The notes beneath the pieces were generated by a model. It did not search any database, was not told the origin of the DNA, and saw nothing but the letters and a program-made list of their open reading frames with translations. From positions 1 through 61,102 of the forward strand of contig VBWD01000017.1 in assembly GCA_006218055.1 (NCBI GenBank): a stretch of 61,102 nucleotides of DNA, in the 5' to 3' direction. Below, piece by piece: positions 1 through 9,014 of this stretch (within the stretch, counting starts at the first letter, position 1; each line of letters starts with the position of its first letter). Source of the DNA: Gallionellaceae bacterium (GTDB taxonomy: Bacteria; Pseudomonadota; Gammaproteobacteria; Burkholderiales; Gallionellaceae). Both the position numbers and the translations under genes were made by a program.

Positions 1-159
1 TTGCGTTACACCTTCAACGACGAAGCCAATGCGCAACGTATCGAAGGTGCTGTGCGCAAGGTGTTGCAGCAAGGCCTGCGCACGGCTGACATCTTCGAGG
101 CGGGTATGCAGAAGGTGGGTTGTTCCAAGATGGGTGATGCGGTCGTCGCAGCCCTGTGA
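1..159 (+). CDS. leuB: 3-isopropylmalate dehydrogenase, C-terminal end (partial)
   Basis: The frame is open from base 1 and ends at TGA 157-159, giving the last 52 residues of a protein whose start lies outside the window. The piece ([17 protein letters not shown] early, then RTADIF and a final VVAAL) reads like the C-terminal helix region of LeuB. LeuB oxidatively decarboxylates 3-isopropylmalate in leucine synthesis in the cytoplasm. The asd start follows after 14 bases, and leuB-asd-fimV is a common order in beta- and gamma-proteobacteria, which supports the call. With so little of the protein present, isocitrate dehydrogenase-like relatives cannot be excluded on sequence alone. Confidence 0.8.
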   Translation: MRYTFNDEANAQRIEGAVRKVLQQGLRTADIFEAGMQKVGCSKMGDAVVAAL

Positions 160-173
160 GCTAAAGGATAGTT

Positions 174-1277
174 ATGAAAGTTGGTTTGATCGGTTGGCGC
201 GGTATGGTGGGCTCGGTGCTCATGCAGCGCATGCGCGAAGAAAAGGATTTCGACCATATCGATGCGGTGTTCTTCACTACATCTAATGTTGGCGGAGAGG
301 CACCTGCTGAAGCGCGCGGCGCATCGCTCAAAGATGCCTATGACCTGAAAGAGTTGCTGGCGATGGATACCCTCATCTCCTGCCAGGGCGGTGATTACAC
401 CACCGAGATATTCCCCAAGTTGCGTGCAGCAGGATGGCAAGGTTATTGGATCGATGCGGCTTCCACACTGCGTATGGAAAAAGACGCGGTCATCATCCTC
501 GACCCGGTCAACCTAGAACTCATCAAGAAGTCGCTGGCAAACGGCGGCAAGAACTTCATTGGCGGCAATTGCACCAACAGTATCTTGTTGATGGGCTTGG
601 GTGGTTTATTCCACGCGGGTCTGGTGGAGTGGGTGTCGTCCATGACTTATCAAGCCGCATCGGGTGCGGGTGCGCAGAACATGCGCGAACTATTGAACCA
701 GATGGGCGTTGCCCATGCCTGCGTGGCTGATCTGTTAGCTAATCCTAAATCGGCCATTCTCGAGATCGACCGTCGTCTCGCAGATACATTGCGTTCATCG
801 GACATGCCGACCGAGAACTTTGGCGCGCCCTTGGCGGGCAGTCTGATCCCATGGATCGACAAGCAACTCGACAATGGTCAGTCCAAAGAAGAATGGAAGG
901 GCCAGGCCGAGGTCAACAAGATACTCGGTACGTCACAACGAATTCCCGTGGATGGATTATGCGTGCGCATCGGCGCGATGCGTTGCCATAGCTTGGCGCT
1001 GACCCTCAAGCTGAAGAAGGATGTGCCGCTGAACGAGATTGAAGCGCTCATCAAAGGCGGCAATCCTTGGGTCAAGTTCGTACCTAACCAGCGCGAGTTG
1101 TCGGTGCGTGAACTGACACCTGTCGCTGTGACGGGCAAGTTGGATGTGGCGGTCGGGCGTGTGCGCAAGATGGAATTAGGCCCTGAGTTCGTGAGTGCTT
1201 TCGTTTGCGGCGACCAGTTGCTATGGGGGGCTGCCGAGCCGTTGCGTCGCATGTTGCGCATCTTGCTTGGCAAGTGA
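174..1277 (+). CDS. asd: Aspartate-semialdehyde dehydrogenase
   Basis: Makes aspartate semialdehyde from aspartyl phosphate with NADPH, the branch point for lysine/diaminopimelate, threonine and methionine. The 367-residue protein has the usual family length. It begins with the NADP-binding loop GWRGMVGS (residues 7-14) and carries the catalytic cysteine C133 in GGNCTNS. A purine-rich AAAGGA sits 7 bases before the ATG. It lies directly after leuB and was probably co-transcribed with it. The 120 bases that follow, up to fimV, contain no gene. No missing parts are apparent compared with the gammaproteobacterial type of Asd. Confidence 0.96.
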   Translation: MKVGLIGWRGMVGSVLMQRMREEKDFDHIDAVFFTTSNVGGEAPAEARGASLKDAYDLKELLAMDTLISCQGGDYTTEIFPKLRAAGWQGYWIDAASTLRMEKDAVIILDPVNLELIKKSLANGGKNFIGGNCTNSILLMGLGGLFHAGLVEWVSSMTYQAASGAGAQNMRELLNQMGVAHACVADLLANPKSAILEIDRRLADTLRSSDMPTENFGAPLAGSLIPWIDKQLDNGQSKEEWKGQAEVNKILGTSQRIPVDGLCVRIGAMRCHSLALTLKLKKDVPLNEIEALIKGGNPWVKFVPNQRELSVRELTPVAVTGKLDVAVGRVRKMELGPEFVSAFVCGDQLLWGAAEPLRRMLRILLGK

Positions 1278-1397
1278 AGAGCAAAAAGCCGGTTGATTAC
1301 CGTCAGTTAGTGCATGAAGTTAGAGGGGGAGTGAACTTGCATCACTAACCCTCTGATGTTAGTCTGGATAACGTCAGGGAAAGAAAAGGGTGGCAGC

Positions 1398-4115
1398 GTG
1401 CTGAAATCGATTTATAAATTGTCTGGTTATTTCGCCGTTTTGGCATGGTCCGGCATGGTCTCGGCGACGGGATTGGGCGGTATCAATGTCAGCTCTAGCT
1501 TGGGGCAACCTCTTAAGGCAGAGATAGAGCTGGTTTCGGTCGATAAATCTGACAGTTCCAGCATCTCCGCCAAACTGGCGTCTCCTGATTCATTTAAAAG
1601 TGCGGGCGTAGATTACCCTTACGCGCTTCCAAAACTTAAATTCGAAGTCATCAATCGCGATAGCGGGAGCCCCTCTATCAAGCTGACTTCTTCGCAGCCA
1701 GTCAATGATCCTTTCGTTACTCTGTTAATCGAAGTCACTTGGTCTTCAGGCAAGTTGTTGCGTGAATACACATTCTTGCTGGACCCCGTTGATTTCAAGG
1801 CACAGGAGCCGCAACCAGCTCCAGTGAAGACTATCGCCCCCGTGGTTGCGGCTCCTGTCGTACCAGCAACCCCAGTTGTACCAGTTGCGGTAGAGCCAGT
1901 ACCGGTCGTTACCCAACCTGCCGCTCCTGCGCCAGTGGAGACTCAACCAGAGCAAGTCGCTCCCGCTCCGGCAGATACAACCCAGCAAGCGCCATCCCAG
2001 CCTGAAGCAGTAGCACCAGCTCCGGTAGAACAAACTGTTCCCGTACCTGAGCAAGCTGCACCTGCCGAAGTATCACCTGCACCAGTTGTTGATGCCTTGA
2101 GTAAAGAAGAAGCCCTTCCAGTCGCTGAGCCTGAAGTAAAGCCTATTGCCGTTGTGCGTGGTGACACTTTGAGCAAGATCGCGCTCAAGAGTAAGCCTGC
2201 TGATGTGAGCTTGGAGCGTATGTTGGTGGCTTTGTATCGTGCCAATACCGATGCGTTCGTTGGCAAGAATATGAATCGTCTGAAGACAGGCAAGATCATT
2301 CGCTTGCCAGAGGCGAGCGATCTTGATGCTGTCCAGCAAGCGGAGGCAGTCAAAGAGGTTCGTGCGCAAGTGGCGGATTGGAACGTCTATCGTCAGCAAC
2401 TCGCCGCGGTAAAAACTGAAGCAGGTAGCGATACGGCAAAACAAGCGTCATCTGGCAAGATCAATACGGCGGTTGCCGAAAGTGCAAGCAGCAAGGCACC
2501 AGCTAAAGAAGTGTTGAAGTTGTCCAAAGGCGAAGCGCCAGGTGATAAGGCCGCCGGTGGCGGTAAGGCATCTGCGCAAGAGAAAGCCAATGCGAAAGAA
2601 GAAGAATCCATTGCTAAGAACAAGGCATTGAAAGAGGCGCAAGACCGTACTGCGCTGTTGGAGAAAAATGTAAAAGACCTGCAACGTTTGGCCGAGCTTA
2701 AGAAGCAAGCTGAAGCTGCTACTGCCATGGCGAGTGCCGCCTCGGCACCCGCACCTGCAGTGGCGGCAAGTGCACCTGCTGTAGTGACTCCTAAGGTTGT
2801 TGCACCTGAGCCTAAAGTAGTCGAGCAAGCTTCTTTGTTGGATGATCCGATCATGCTGGCAGGTGGGGTAGCAGGCTTGCTCGCTTTGGCTGGTGTCGGG
2901 TTCATGTTGACTCGTCGCAACAAGAAATCTGGCGGCAAAGATAAAGCTAAAGAGGATAAATCTGTTGCAGAAGATGTCGGTGGGGCGACTGGCCGCATCG
3001 CCGCTCCCGTGATGCCTTCGCCTGACACAGGTGATTTCACACAGTCCGCTAATACGGAGTCCACCGCTCAGATCAATTCCGATGAGGTCGATCCTATCGG
3101 TGAGGCAGATCTGTTCTTGACCTTTGGTCGTGACGTTCAAGCTGAAGAGGTTCTGACTGAAGCGCTCAAGTCGAATCCGAATAACCTTCCTGTACGTCTC
3201 AAATTGTTGTCTATCTACGTGGCTCGTAAAGATACCAATTCGTTCTTTACTCATGCGAAGGTCATCAAGGAGTCCGGAGATGATGCAGCATGGGCGCAAG
3301 CTGCCGCGATGGGGTTGGCTTTGGAGCCAAGCAATCCTTTGTACGGCGGTGATGGAGTCGCGACTACACCAGCGGTAGAACAGCCGACAGAGGCTGCACA
3401 ACCTTCGGTCGACTTCGATCTGGGATTCGGCGCTCCAGCAGCGCCAGTTCAAGTCGCTCCTGATTTTCAAGGCACCGTTGTTCTTGAGACGCCTTCGAAT
3501 GAAAGTACGACCATCCTCTCTGCAAGCGACTTGCGTGCAGCGCAAGAGACGCCGATGGATTTCGACGTCACTGGCACACACCCAGGCATCCCCGCGGTTG
3601 AGGTTGCAGACGCTAGTCCGGCAATGCATCTGGATGAGATGGATTTCGATGTCACTTCCACGCATCCTGGCATTCCTGCACAAAGTGCCGCAGCAAATGC
3701 TTCGGATGTGCCAGCAGAGAACGTCGATGATCTGATCTTCGATGTGACCACCACGCATGCCAGCAGCCCTGCGGCTGAAAAGCCAGCAGCACCACCAGCG
3801 GATGAGGGGGGCTTGGCTTTCACGCTAGATTTCCCAACAGACTTTAAAGTGCCCGCAAGTGTTAAAGAGCCCGCTCCTGTTGATATTGGCTTGGGTGACA
3901 TCAGCCTGAATCTGGGTAGTATTGCTCCTGCCGCAGCAGCATCGAGTGAGAGCAAAGATGATCGCTGGCAAGAAGTGGCGACCAAGCTTGACTTGGCTAA
4001 GGCTTACCAAGAGATGGGTGATGCCGCTGGTGCGAAAGAGATTCTGGATGAAGTACTGCGCGATGGCGATGCTGAGCAACGCGCAAGTGCAGAAGCGATG
4101 ATGCAGCAGCTGTAA
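1398..4115 (+). CDS. fimV: FimV/HubP-like polar peptidoglycan-binding protein
   Basis: A large inner-membrane protein that in relatives organises the cell pole and type IV pilus assembly. I prefer the GTG at 1398: AAGGG lies 7 bases upstream and the protein then opens directly with a signal peptide ending near VSA; an ATG at 1356 in the same frame has no such site. Order: signal peptide, conserved N-terminal FimV region (GLGGINVSSSLGQPL), long Pro/Ala/Val-rich linker, LysM domain (about residues 250-302, VVRGDTLSKIA), coiled coil, one membrane span (about 490-512), acidic cytoplasmic part, and the C-terminal FimV helix (LDLAKAYQEMGDAAGAKEIL). The cytoplasmic part carries three copies of a short FDVTxTH motif. 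The pilin operon near 40 kb fits a role in piliation. Confidence 0.92.
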   Translation: MLKSIYKLSGYFAVLAWSGMVSATGLGGINVSSSLGQPLKAEIELVSVDKSDSSSISAKLASPDSFKSAGVDYPYALPKLKFEVINRDSGSPSIKLTSSQPVNDPFVTLLIEVTWSSGKLLREYTFLLDPVDFKAQEPQPAPVKTIAPVVAAPVVPATPVVPVAVEPVPVVTQPAAPAPVETQPEQVAPAPADTTQQAPSQPEAVAPAPVEQTVPVPEQAAPAEVSPAPVVDALSKEEALPVAEPEVKPIAVVRGDTLSKIALKSKPADVSLERMLVALYRANTDAFVGKNMNRLKTGKIIRLPEASDLDAVQQAEAVKEVRAQVADWNVYRQQLAAVKTEAGSDTAKQASSGKINTAVAESASSKAPAKEVLKLSKGEAPGDKAAGGGKASAQEKANAKEEESIAKNKALKEAQDRTALLEKNVKDLQRLAELKKQAEAATAMASAASAPAPAVAASAPAVVTPKVVAPEPKVVEQASLLDDPIMLAGGVAGLLALAGVGFMLTRRNKKSGGKDKAKEDKSVAEDVGGATGRIAAPVMPSPDTGDFTQSANTESTAQINSDEVDPIGEADLFLTFGRDVQAEEVLTEALKSNPNNLPVRLKLLSIYVARKDTNSFFTHAKVIKESGDDAAWAQAAAMGLALEPSNPLYGGDGVATTPAVEQPTEAAQPSVDFDLGFGAPAAPVQVAPDFQGTVVLETPSNESTTILSASDLRAAQETPMDFDVTGTHPGIPAVEVADASPAMHLDEMDFDVTSTHPGIPAQSAAANASDVPAENVDDLIFDVTTTHASSPAAEKPAAPPADEGGLAFTLDFPTDFKVPASVKEPAPVDIGLGDISLNLGSIAPAAAASSESKDDRWQEVATKLDLAKAYQEMGDAAGAKEILDEVLRDGDAEQRASAEAMMQQL
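3555..3770 (+). repeat. Three in-frame copies of an FDVTxTH motif within fimV
   Basis: Copies encode MDFDVTGTHPGIPA (3555-3596), MDFDVTSTHPGIPA (3639-3680) and the shorter IFDVTTTHASSP (about 3735-3770). The first two are nearly identical in protein but differ at synonymous positions, which suggests selection on the peptide rather than a fresh duplication. Confidence 0.8.
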
Positions 4116-4130
4116 ACCATGCAACCTAAG

Positions 4131-4160
4131 AAAACGGCAGCCATCTAGGCTGCCGTTTTC
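4131..4160. terminator. Rho-independent terminator after fimV
   Basis: A perfect 12-base-pair hairpin AAAACGGCAGCC / GGCTGCCGTTTT (4131-4142 and 4148-4159) with a 5-base loop and T-run. It starts 15 bases after the fimV stop and lies before the next start at 4171. The A/T ends would let it work in both directions. Confidence 0.88.
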
Positions 4161-4170
4161 ATTTGAGACG

Positions 4171-4791
4171 ATGAAATACGAACCCCATCCCGCTGTGCAG
4201 ATACTCGTTTGGATCATGCTCGCATTGCTTGTGCAACGCCTGCAGGGTGTCGCATTGCTGATCACCTGTGTTGCTTTGGTCGCGCTGGCCCTTGGGTTGT
4301 GTGCGGAGCAGATGTTGAGCCTGATAAGGCGCACCCGTTGGATCATGATCGTTCTGCTATTCATCTATGCCTACACCACGCCGGGTGTCGCGGTGTTCTC
4401 ACAGTTCGGCACCTTGTCGCCGACGTGGGAAGGGTTGTCTGATGGCGCGACCCAGTTGGGCAAGCTGTTGAGTGTGTTGGCAGGTCTTGCCATATTGTTG
4501 GAGTTGTTGTCGCAGGCACGATTGATCAGTGGCTTGTATAGTTTGATGTACCCGCTGCGTTGGCTCGGCCTATCGCGCGAACGTTTCGCTGTGCGTCTGG
4601 CTTTGACGCTGGAGAACGCGGAATCGGCGATGCGAGACACGGCAAGTGATTGGCGCACTACCATAGGCGATGCACTGAAGCCGAGCACAGCGGGTACATC
4701 GCACATCGAACTTGATGTGCACGCATTCAAGCTCGTCGATGCATTGGTGCTACTGATATGTGTAGTCTTGATGATAGGAGTATGGCGATGA
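4171..4791 (+). CDS. CbiQ/EcfT-like integral membrane protein
   Basis: A 206-residue hydrophobic protein with about five membrane segments (roughly residues 9-27, 29-48, 58-76, 95-115, 183-203). The segment 125-150 (SGLYSLMYPLRWLGLSRERFAVRLAL, split by charged residues) resembles the coupling region of energy-coupling-factor T components, which link a substrate-binding membrane protein to ABC ATPases. No ATPase or S component is encoded beside it, so a transport role is inferred only. It sits between the fimV terminator and truA and overlaps truA by ATGA, so the two are probably translated together. The family call is moderate; the substrate is unknown. Confidence 0.6.
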   Translation: MKYEPHPAVQILVWIMLALLVQRLQGVALLITCVALVALALGLCAEQMLSLIRRTRWIMIVLLFIYAYTTPGVAVFSQFGTLSPTWEGLSDGATQLGKLLSVLAGLAILLELLSQARLISGLYSLMYPLRWLGLSRERFAVRLALTLENAESAMRDTASDWRTTIGDALKPSTAGTSHIELDVHAFKLVDALVLLICVVLMIGVWR

Positions 4792-5564
4792 GAATCGCGC
4801 TGGGTGTGGAATACGACGGCAGTGGCTACAACGGTTGGCAGAGCCAGCCCGATGTGCCCAACGTACAAAATGCTTTGCAAGCGGCGTTGAGTGGAATCTC
4901 TGGCGAAGGCATCGAGATCATCGCGGCAGGCCGTACTGATACGGGCGTGCATGCGTTGGAGCAAGTCATCCACTTCGATACGAACATCGATAGACCGCTG
5001 TCTGCATGGGTGCGCGGCACGAATGCCTTGTTGCCGAAAGACATCGCGGTGTTGTGGGCGCATCCGGTGTCCGATGAGTTCCATGCGCGTTTCTCGGCGC
5101 AAGCGCGTAGTTACCAATATGTGCTCATCAATCGCCCGTCACGCAGTGCCGTGCATCACGCCAAAGCGGGTTGGTTTCACGCTCCGCTGGATGTGGCAGC
5201 GATGCGTGAGGCCGCACAATATTTGCTGGGGGAACATGACTTCAGCGCTTTCCGCTCATCTCAATGCCAAGCCAAGACGCCGATGAAGAACCTTGCCGTG
5301 CTCGATATCCAACAGCATGGCGATACGCTCATCTTCAACCTGACTGCCAATGCTTTCCTGCATCACATGGTGCGCAACATCCTTGGTTGCCTGCTCTATG
5401 TGGGTAAAGGTAAACACCCGCCGCAGTGGATGGTCGAAGTGTTGGAAGGACGTGACCGTAAATTCGCCGCACCGACCTTCATGCCGGATGGACTGTACCT
5501 GCGCCACATCACCTACGATGCGAAGTGGGGCCTGCCTCAAGGTACAATGCCACCTCGTTCTTAG
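4788..5564 (+). CDS. truA: tRNA pseudouridine(38-40) synthase
   Basis: Converts uridines 38-40 of the tRNA anticodon arm to pseudouridine. The catalytic aspartate is D51 in AGRTDTGVHA, and the C-terminal motif FLHHMVRNILG is typical of TruA. I chose the ATG at 4788 because AGGAG (4776-4780) lies 7 bases upstream, it forms an ATGA overlap with the preceding stop, and the protein then begins MRIALGVEYDG as in the family; an ATG two codons earlier sits too close to that site. The length of 258 residues is normal. It precedes trpF by 13 bases, a common arrangement in this group. Confidence 0.96.
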   Translation: MRIALGVEYDGSGYNGWQSQPDVPNVQNALQAALSGISGEGIEIIAAGRTDTGVHALEQVIHFDTNIDRPLSAWVRGTNALLPKDIAVLWAHPVSDEFHARFSAQARSYQYVLINRPSRSAVHHAKAGWFHAPLDVAAMREAAQYLLGEHDFSAFRSSQCQAKTPMKNLAVLDIQQHGDTLIFNLTANAFLHHMVRNILGCLLYVGKGKHPPQWMVEVLEGRDRKFAAPTFMPDGLYLRHITYDAKWGLPQGTMPPRS

Positions 5565-5577
5565 TCGTCCCAGCCTT

Positions 5578-6085
5578 ATGACCCGAATTAAGATCTGCGG
5601 CATCACCCGTGAGCAAGACCTGCGCGCTGTGGCGAACAGCGGTGCAGATGCCATCGGCTTGGTGTTTTACGAGAAAAGTCCGCGCCATGTCAGCGTGCAA
5701 CAGGCGGCTGATTTGATGCGTCATGTGCCGCCATTCGTCACGGTGGTCGGTCTGTTTGTGAATCCAACGGTCGATTACGTGCGCGAAGTGCTGGCAAATG
5801 TGTCTTTGGATGTATTGCAGTTCCATGGATGCCTTCGTGGAAGGTACGCAAGGCGGCACGGGAGAGTCGTTCGACTGGACACTTATTCCGCAAAATCTGT
5901 CGTTGCCGGTGATCCTGTCCGGTGGGCTTCATGCGGGGAATGTAGCCGAAGCGGTAGAGCGAGTGAGGCCTTACGCGGTGGATGTATCCAGCGGTGTAGA
6001 GGCAAGCAAAGGGATCAAGGATGCGGCGAAAGTCGCGGCATTCATCAAAGAGGTTAAAGACGTTGACTTACAACTATCCAGATAG
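5578..6085 (+). pseudogene. trpF: Phosphoribosylanthranilate isomerase, internal deletion with frame change
   Basis: TrpF catalyses the Amadori rearrangement of phosphoribosylanthranilate, the third step of tryptophan synthesis. From ATG 5578 the product starts normally (MTRIKICGITREQDL, active-site cysteine C7 in KICGIT) and runs to LQFHG at about 5829. The next family block, about 40 residues beginning with DE after FHG, is absent, and the sequence continues in another frame with [17 protein letters not shown] up to TAG 6083-6085. The C-terminal part is otherwise intact ([18 protein letters not shown]). As written, no working enzyme could be made. Neighbours truA and trpB are whole. This may be a sequence or assembly fault; see findings. 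Confidence 0.9.
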
Positions 6086-7262
6086 CACAGGCCACTTCGG
6101 CCAGTTCGGCGGTACCTACATGGCAGAGACGTTAATCCCGGCCGTGGAAGAGTTGGCCGCGCAGTATCTTCGTTATCAAAACGATCCCGAGTTCAAAGCC
6201 GAGTTGGCTTATGAGCTCAAACATTACGTCGGTCGTCCCAGCCCCATCTATCATGCCAAGCGACTTTCCGAGCACTTGGGTGGAGCACAGATATATCTGA
6301 AGCGTGAAGACCTGAACCACACCGGCGCGCACAAGATCAACAGCGCGATGGGCCAAGCCTTGTTGGCCAAGCGTATGGGCAAGAAGCGCGTCATCGCTGA
6401 GACAGGAGCCGGTATGCACGGTGTGGCGACCGCGACCGTGGCGGCACGTTTCGGTATGGAGTGCATCGTCTACATGGGCGCGGAAGATATCCAGCGCCAA
6501 GCACCTAACGTGTTCCGCATGAAGCTGCTGGGTGCGAAGGTGGTGCCAGTCGAGAGCGGTTCCAAGACGTTGAAAGACGCTTGCAACGAAGCCATCCGCG
6601 ATTGGGTCACCAACGTCGAATCTACTTTCTACATCTTCGGTACGGCCGCCGGCCCGCATCCATACCCGATGATGGTGCGTGACTTTCAGTGCGTCATCGG
6701 CAATGAGGCCAAGGTGCAGATGCCCGAGATGATCGGTCGCCAGCCGGATGCTGTCATTGCGTGCGTCGGTGGTGGTTCCAATGCTATCGGCTTGTTCAAT
6801 CCTTACATCGAAGTGCCTAACGTGCAAATCATCGGCGTGGAGGCGGGCGGTTTTGGCATCGCCAGTGGCAAACATGCTGCACCGCTGACGGCGAACGCCA
6901 AGGTCGGCGTGTTGCACGGAAATAAAGTCAACTTGATGCAGGACGAGAACGGTCAGATCATCGAGACCCATTCCATCTCTGCTGGATTGGATTACCCCGG
7001 TGTCGGCCCCGAGCATTGCCTGTTGAAGGAGATCGGCCGTGCACAGTATGTGGCCATCAATGACGATGAGGCCATCGCCGCGTTCGATTCGTTGTGCCGC
7101 TTCGAAGGCATCATCCCTGCGCTGGAATCTAGTCATGCTTTAGCGCATGCGATCAAGATCGCGCCAACCATGGCGAAAGACAAAGTGCTGTTGGTGAATC
7201 TTTCTGGTCGCGGCGACAAAGATATGAACACCGTAGCGAAGTTGAAAGGCATCACGCTATGA
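6063..7262 (+). CDS. trpB: Tryptophan synthase beta chain
   Basis: The PLP subunit that joins indole and serine to give tryptophan. I chose TTG 6063 as start: AAAGAGG (6047-6053) lies 9 bases upstream, the protein then begins [17 protein letters not shown] as in the family, and its length is a normal 399 residues. The PLP lysine is K91 in [10 protein letters not shown] and the phosphate loop is GGGSNA. It overlaps the end of trpF by 23 bases and trpA by four, so the three genes were one operon and trpB translation is likely coupled to trpF. Confidence 0.96.
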   Translation: MTYNYPDSTGHFGQFGGTYMAETLIPAVEELAAQYLRYQNDPEFKAELAYELKHYVGRPSPIYHAKRLSEHLGGAQIYLKREDLNHTGAHKINSAMGQALLAKRMGKKRVIAETGAGMHGVATATVAARFGMECIVYMGAEDIQRQAPNVFRMKLLGAKVVPVESGSKTLKDACNEAIRDWVTNVESTFYIFGTAAGPHPYPMMVRDFQCVIGNEAKVQMPEMIGRQPDAVIACVGGGSNAIGLFNPYIEVPNVQIIGVEAGGFGIASGKHAAPLTANAKVGVLHGNKVNLMQDENGQIIETHSISAGLDYPGVGPEHCLLKEIGRAQYVAINDDEAIAAFDSLCRFEGIIPALESSHALAHAIKIAPTMAKDKVLLVNLSGRGDKDMNTVAKLKGITL

Positions 7263-8056
7263 GCCGCATCGATACGACTTTTGCCAAACTGAAACAACAA
7301 CAGCGCAAGGCGCTCATTCCTTTCATCACAGCGGGCGATCCATCGCAGCAGATGACTGTGCCGCTGATGCATGGTCTGGTCGAGGCAGGGGCTGATGTGC
7401 TTGAGTTGGGTGTGCCGTTCTCCGATCCGATGGCGGATGGTCCGGTCATTCAACGTGCTTCCGAGCGTGCACTCAAGAATGGCATGTCGCTGCGCGGTGT
7501 GTTGGGTATGGTCGCGGAATTCCGCAAACAAGATGCGACCACGCCCGTAGTGTTGATGGGATACGGCAACCCTATCGAAGCGATGAGCTGGGAAACATTC
7601 GCACAGCGTTGCGCCGATGTCGGCGTGGATGGTGTGCTGACGGTGGATTTTCCGCCAGAAGAAAGTCACGATGCATTCGAGCATCTGCAACGTCACAACA
7701 TCGCGCCAATCTTTTTGCTCGCGCCAACGACCAAAGAAGCGCGCATCCAGCAGGTCGCCAAGTTGGCGCGTGGTTACGTGTATTACGTTTCGCTGAAAGG
7801 CGTGACCGGTTCGGGCAGCATCGATCTGTCAGCCATCGAAGACAAGATGCCGCAACTGCGCAAACACATCAAGCTGCCTATCGGCGTGGGCTTCGGTATC
7901 CGCGATGCCGCGACCGCCAAAGCAGTCGCCAAGCTGTGCGACGGTGTGGTGGTAGGTAGCCGCATCGTGCAAGAAATAGAGAATTCAACTGAGCAGAATG
8001 TCGTCGCCAATGTAAGCAAGTTGGTGCGAGAATTGCGTCAGGCAATCGATCAATAA
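7259..8056 (+). CDS. trpA: Tryptophan synthase alpha chain
   Basis: Cleaves indole-3-glycerol phosphate to indole, which passes by tunnel to TrpB. The 265-residue TIM barrel keeps both catalytic acids, E49 (VLELGVPF) and D60 (SDPMADGP), and the phosphate-binding GVGFGI and GSRIV loops near the end. Its ATG overlaps the trpB stop (ATGA), ensuring coupled synthesis of the two partners. accD follows after 14 bases. Confidence 0.97.
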   Translation: MSRIDTTFAKLKQQQRKALIPFITAGDPSQQMTVPLMHGLVEAGADVLELGVPFSDPMADGPVIQRASERALKNGMSLRGVLGMVAEFRKQDATTPVVLMGYGNPIEAMSWETFAQRCADVGVDGVLTVDFPPEESHDAFEHLQRHNIAPIFLLAPTTKEARIQQVAKLARGYVYYVSLKGVTGSGSIDLSAIEDKMPQLRKHIKLPIGVGFGIRDAATAKAVAKLCDGVVVGSRIVQEIENSTEQNVVANVSKLVRELRQAIDQ

Positions 8057-8070
8057 GAGGAGAGCACATC

Positions 8071-8955
8071 ATGGGTTGGTTCCAAAAACTATTGCCGCCG
8101 AAGATCAAGCGCCGCGAGAGCGAAGATTCGAAGAAGAACGTACCGGAAGGTCTGTGGCACAAATGCCCGTCCTGCCAAGCGGTGCTGTATCACTCCGATC
8201 TGGAGAAGAACCACAGCGTCTGCCCCAAGTGCAACCATCACCACCGCATCACTGCGCGGACTCGTTTGGATTGGCTGCTGGATAGCGAAGGCCAGTTCGA
8301 GATTGGCTCTGAAGTGTTGCCGATCGATACACTGAAGTTCAAAGACCAAAAGAAATACAGTGACCGCCTCATCGCCGCCAAGAAGAGCACCAACGAAGAC
8401 GATGCCTTGATCGTGTTGCAAGGCAGCATCCACGCGGTGCCTGTGGTTGCGGCCGTGTTCGAATTCAACTTCATGGGCGGTTCGATGGGGTCGGTGGTAG
8501 GCGAGCGTTTTGTGCGTGGCGTGCAAGTCGCGCTGGAACAACAATGCCCCTTCATCTGCTTCTCCGCCAGCGGTGGTGCGCGTATGCAAGAAGGTCTGTT
8601 GTCCTTGATGCAGATGGCCAAGACCAGCGCTGCGCTCACCCAGTTGAGCGAAGCTAAGCTGCCCTTCATCTCCGTACTCACCGACCCCACCATGGGCGGC
8701 GTCTCCGCCAGCTTCGCTTTCTTGGGTGATGTGAACATCGCTGAACCCGGTGCGTTGATCGGCTTCGCCGGTGCGCGCGTAATCCAGCAGACCGTGCGCG
8801 AGACCCTGCCTGATGGCTTCCAACGTGCCGAGTTCCTGCTCGAGCATGGTGCTATCGACATGATCGTCGACCGTCGTGAGATGCGCGACCAACTGGCAAC
8901 GCTCATCACGCTGCTGACCAAGCAGGATGCGGTGACGAAGCTGGAAGCAGCGTAA
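8071..8955 (+). CDS. accD: Acetyl-CoA carboxylase carboxyltransferase beta subunit
   Basis: Transfers the carboxyl group from biotin to acetyl-CoA, together with AccA, to give malonyl-CoA for fatty acid synthesis. The N-terminal zinc ribbon is complete (C32, C35, C51, C54 in CPSC and CPKC). The carboxyltransferase core follows with [20 protein letters not shown] and [13 protein letters not shown] strong ribosome site (GAGGAGAG) precedes the ATG. It is 294 residues, as expected. It follows trpA closely and ends before a terminator, so it is probably the last gene of a truA/trp transcript. Confidence 0.97.
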   Translation: MGWFQKLLPPKIKRRESEDSKKNVPEGLWHKCPSCQAVLYHSDLEKNHSVCPKCNHHHRITARTRLDWLLDSEGQFEIGSEVLPIDTLKFKDQKKYSDRLIAAKKSTNEDDALIVLQGSIHAVPVVAAVFEFNFMGGSMGSVVGERFVRGVQVALEQQCPFICFSASGGARMQEGLLSLMQMAKTSAALTQLSEAKLPFISVLTDPTMGGVSASFAFLGDVNIAEPGALIGFAGARVIQQTVRETLPDGFQRAEFLLEHGAIDMIVDRREMRDQLATLITLLTKQDAVTKLEAA

Positions 8956-8967
8956 TTATTCAGTTTG

Positions 8968-8999
8968 ACAATGGGCAGGATTTTCCTGCCCATTGTTTT
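8968..8999 (+). terminator. Rho-independent terminator after accD
   Basis: A 13-base-pair perfect hairpin, ACAATGGGCAGGA (8968-8980) with TCCTGCCCATTGT (8984-8996), 3-base loop, followed by a short T-run. It starts 12 bases after the accD stop and separates it from folC. Confidence 0.85.
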
Positions 9000-9014
9000 G
9001 TAGTCAAAGACGAA

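Noticed and set aside
2448-3758. Long reverse-strand open frame opposite fimV (436 codons)
   Set aside because: Its translation is rich in Cys, Arg and His without a known fold, as expected for a shadow of a Pro/Ala/Val-rich gene; FimV motifs on the forward strand are decisive.
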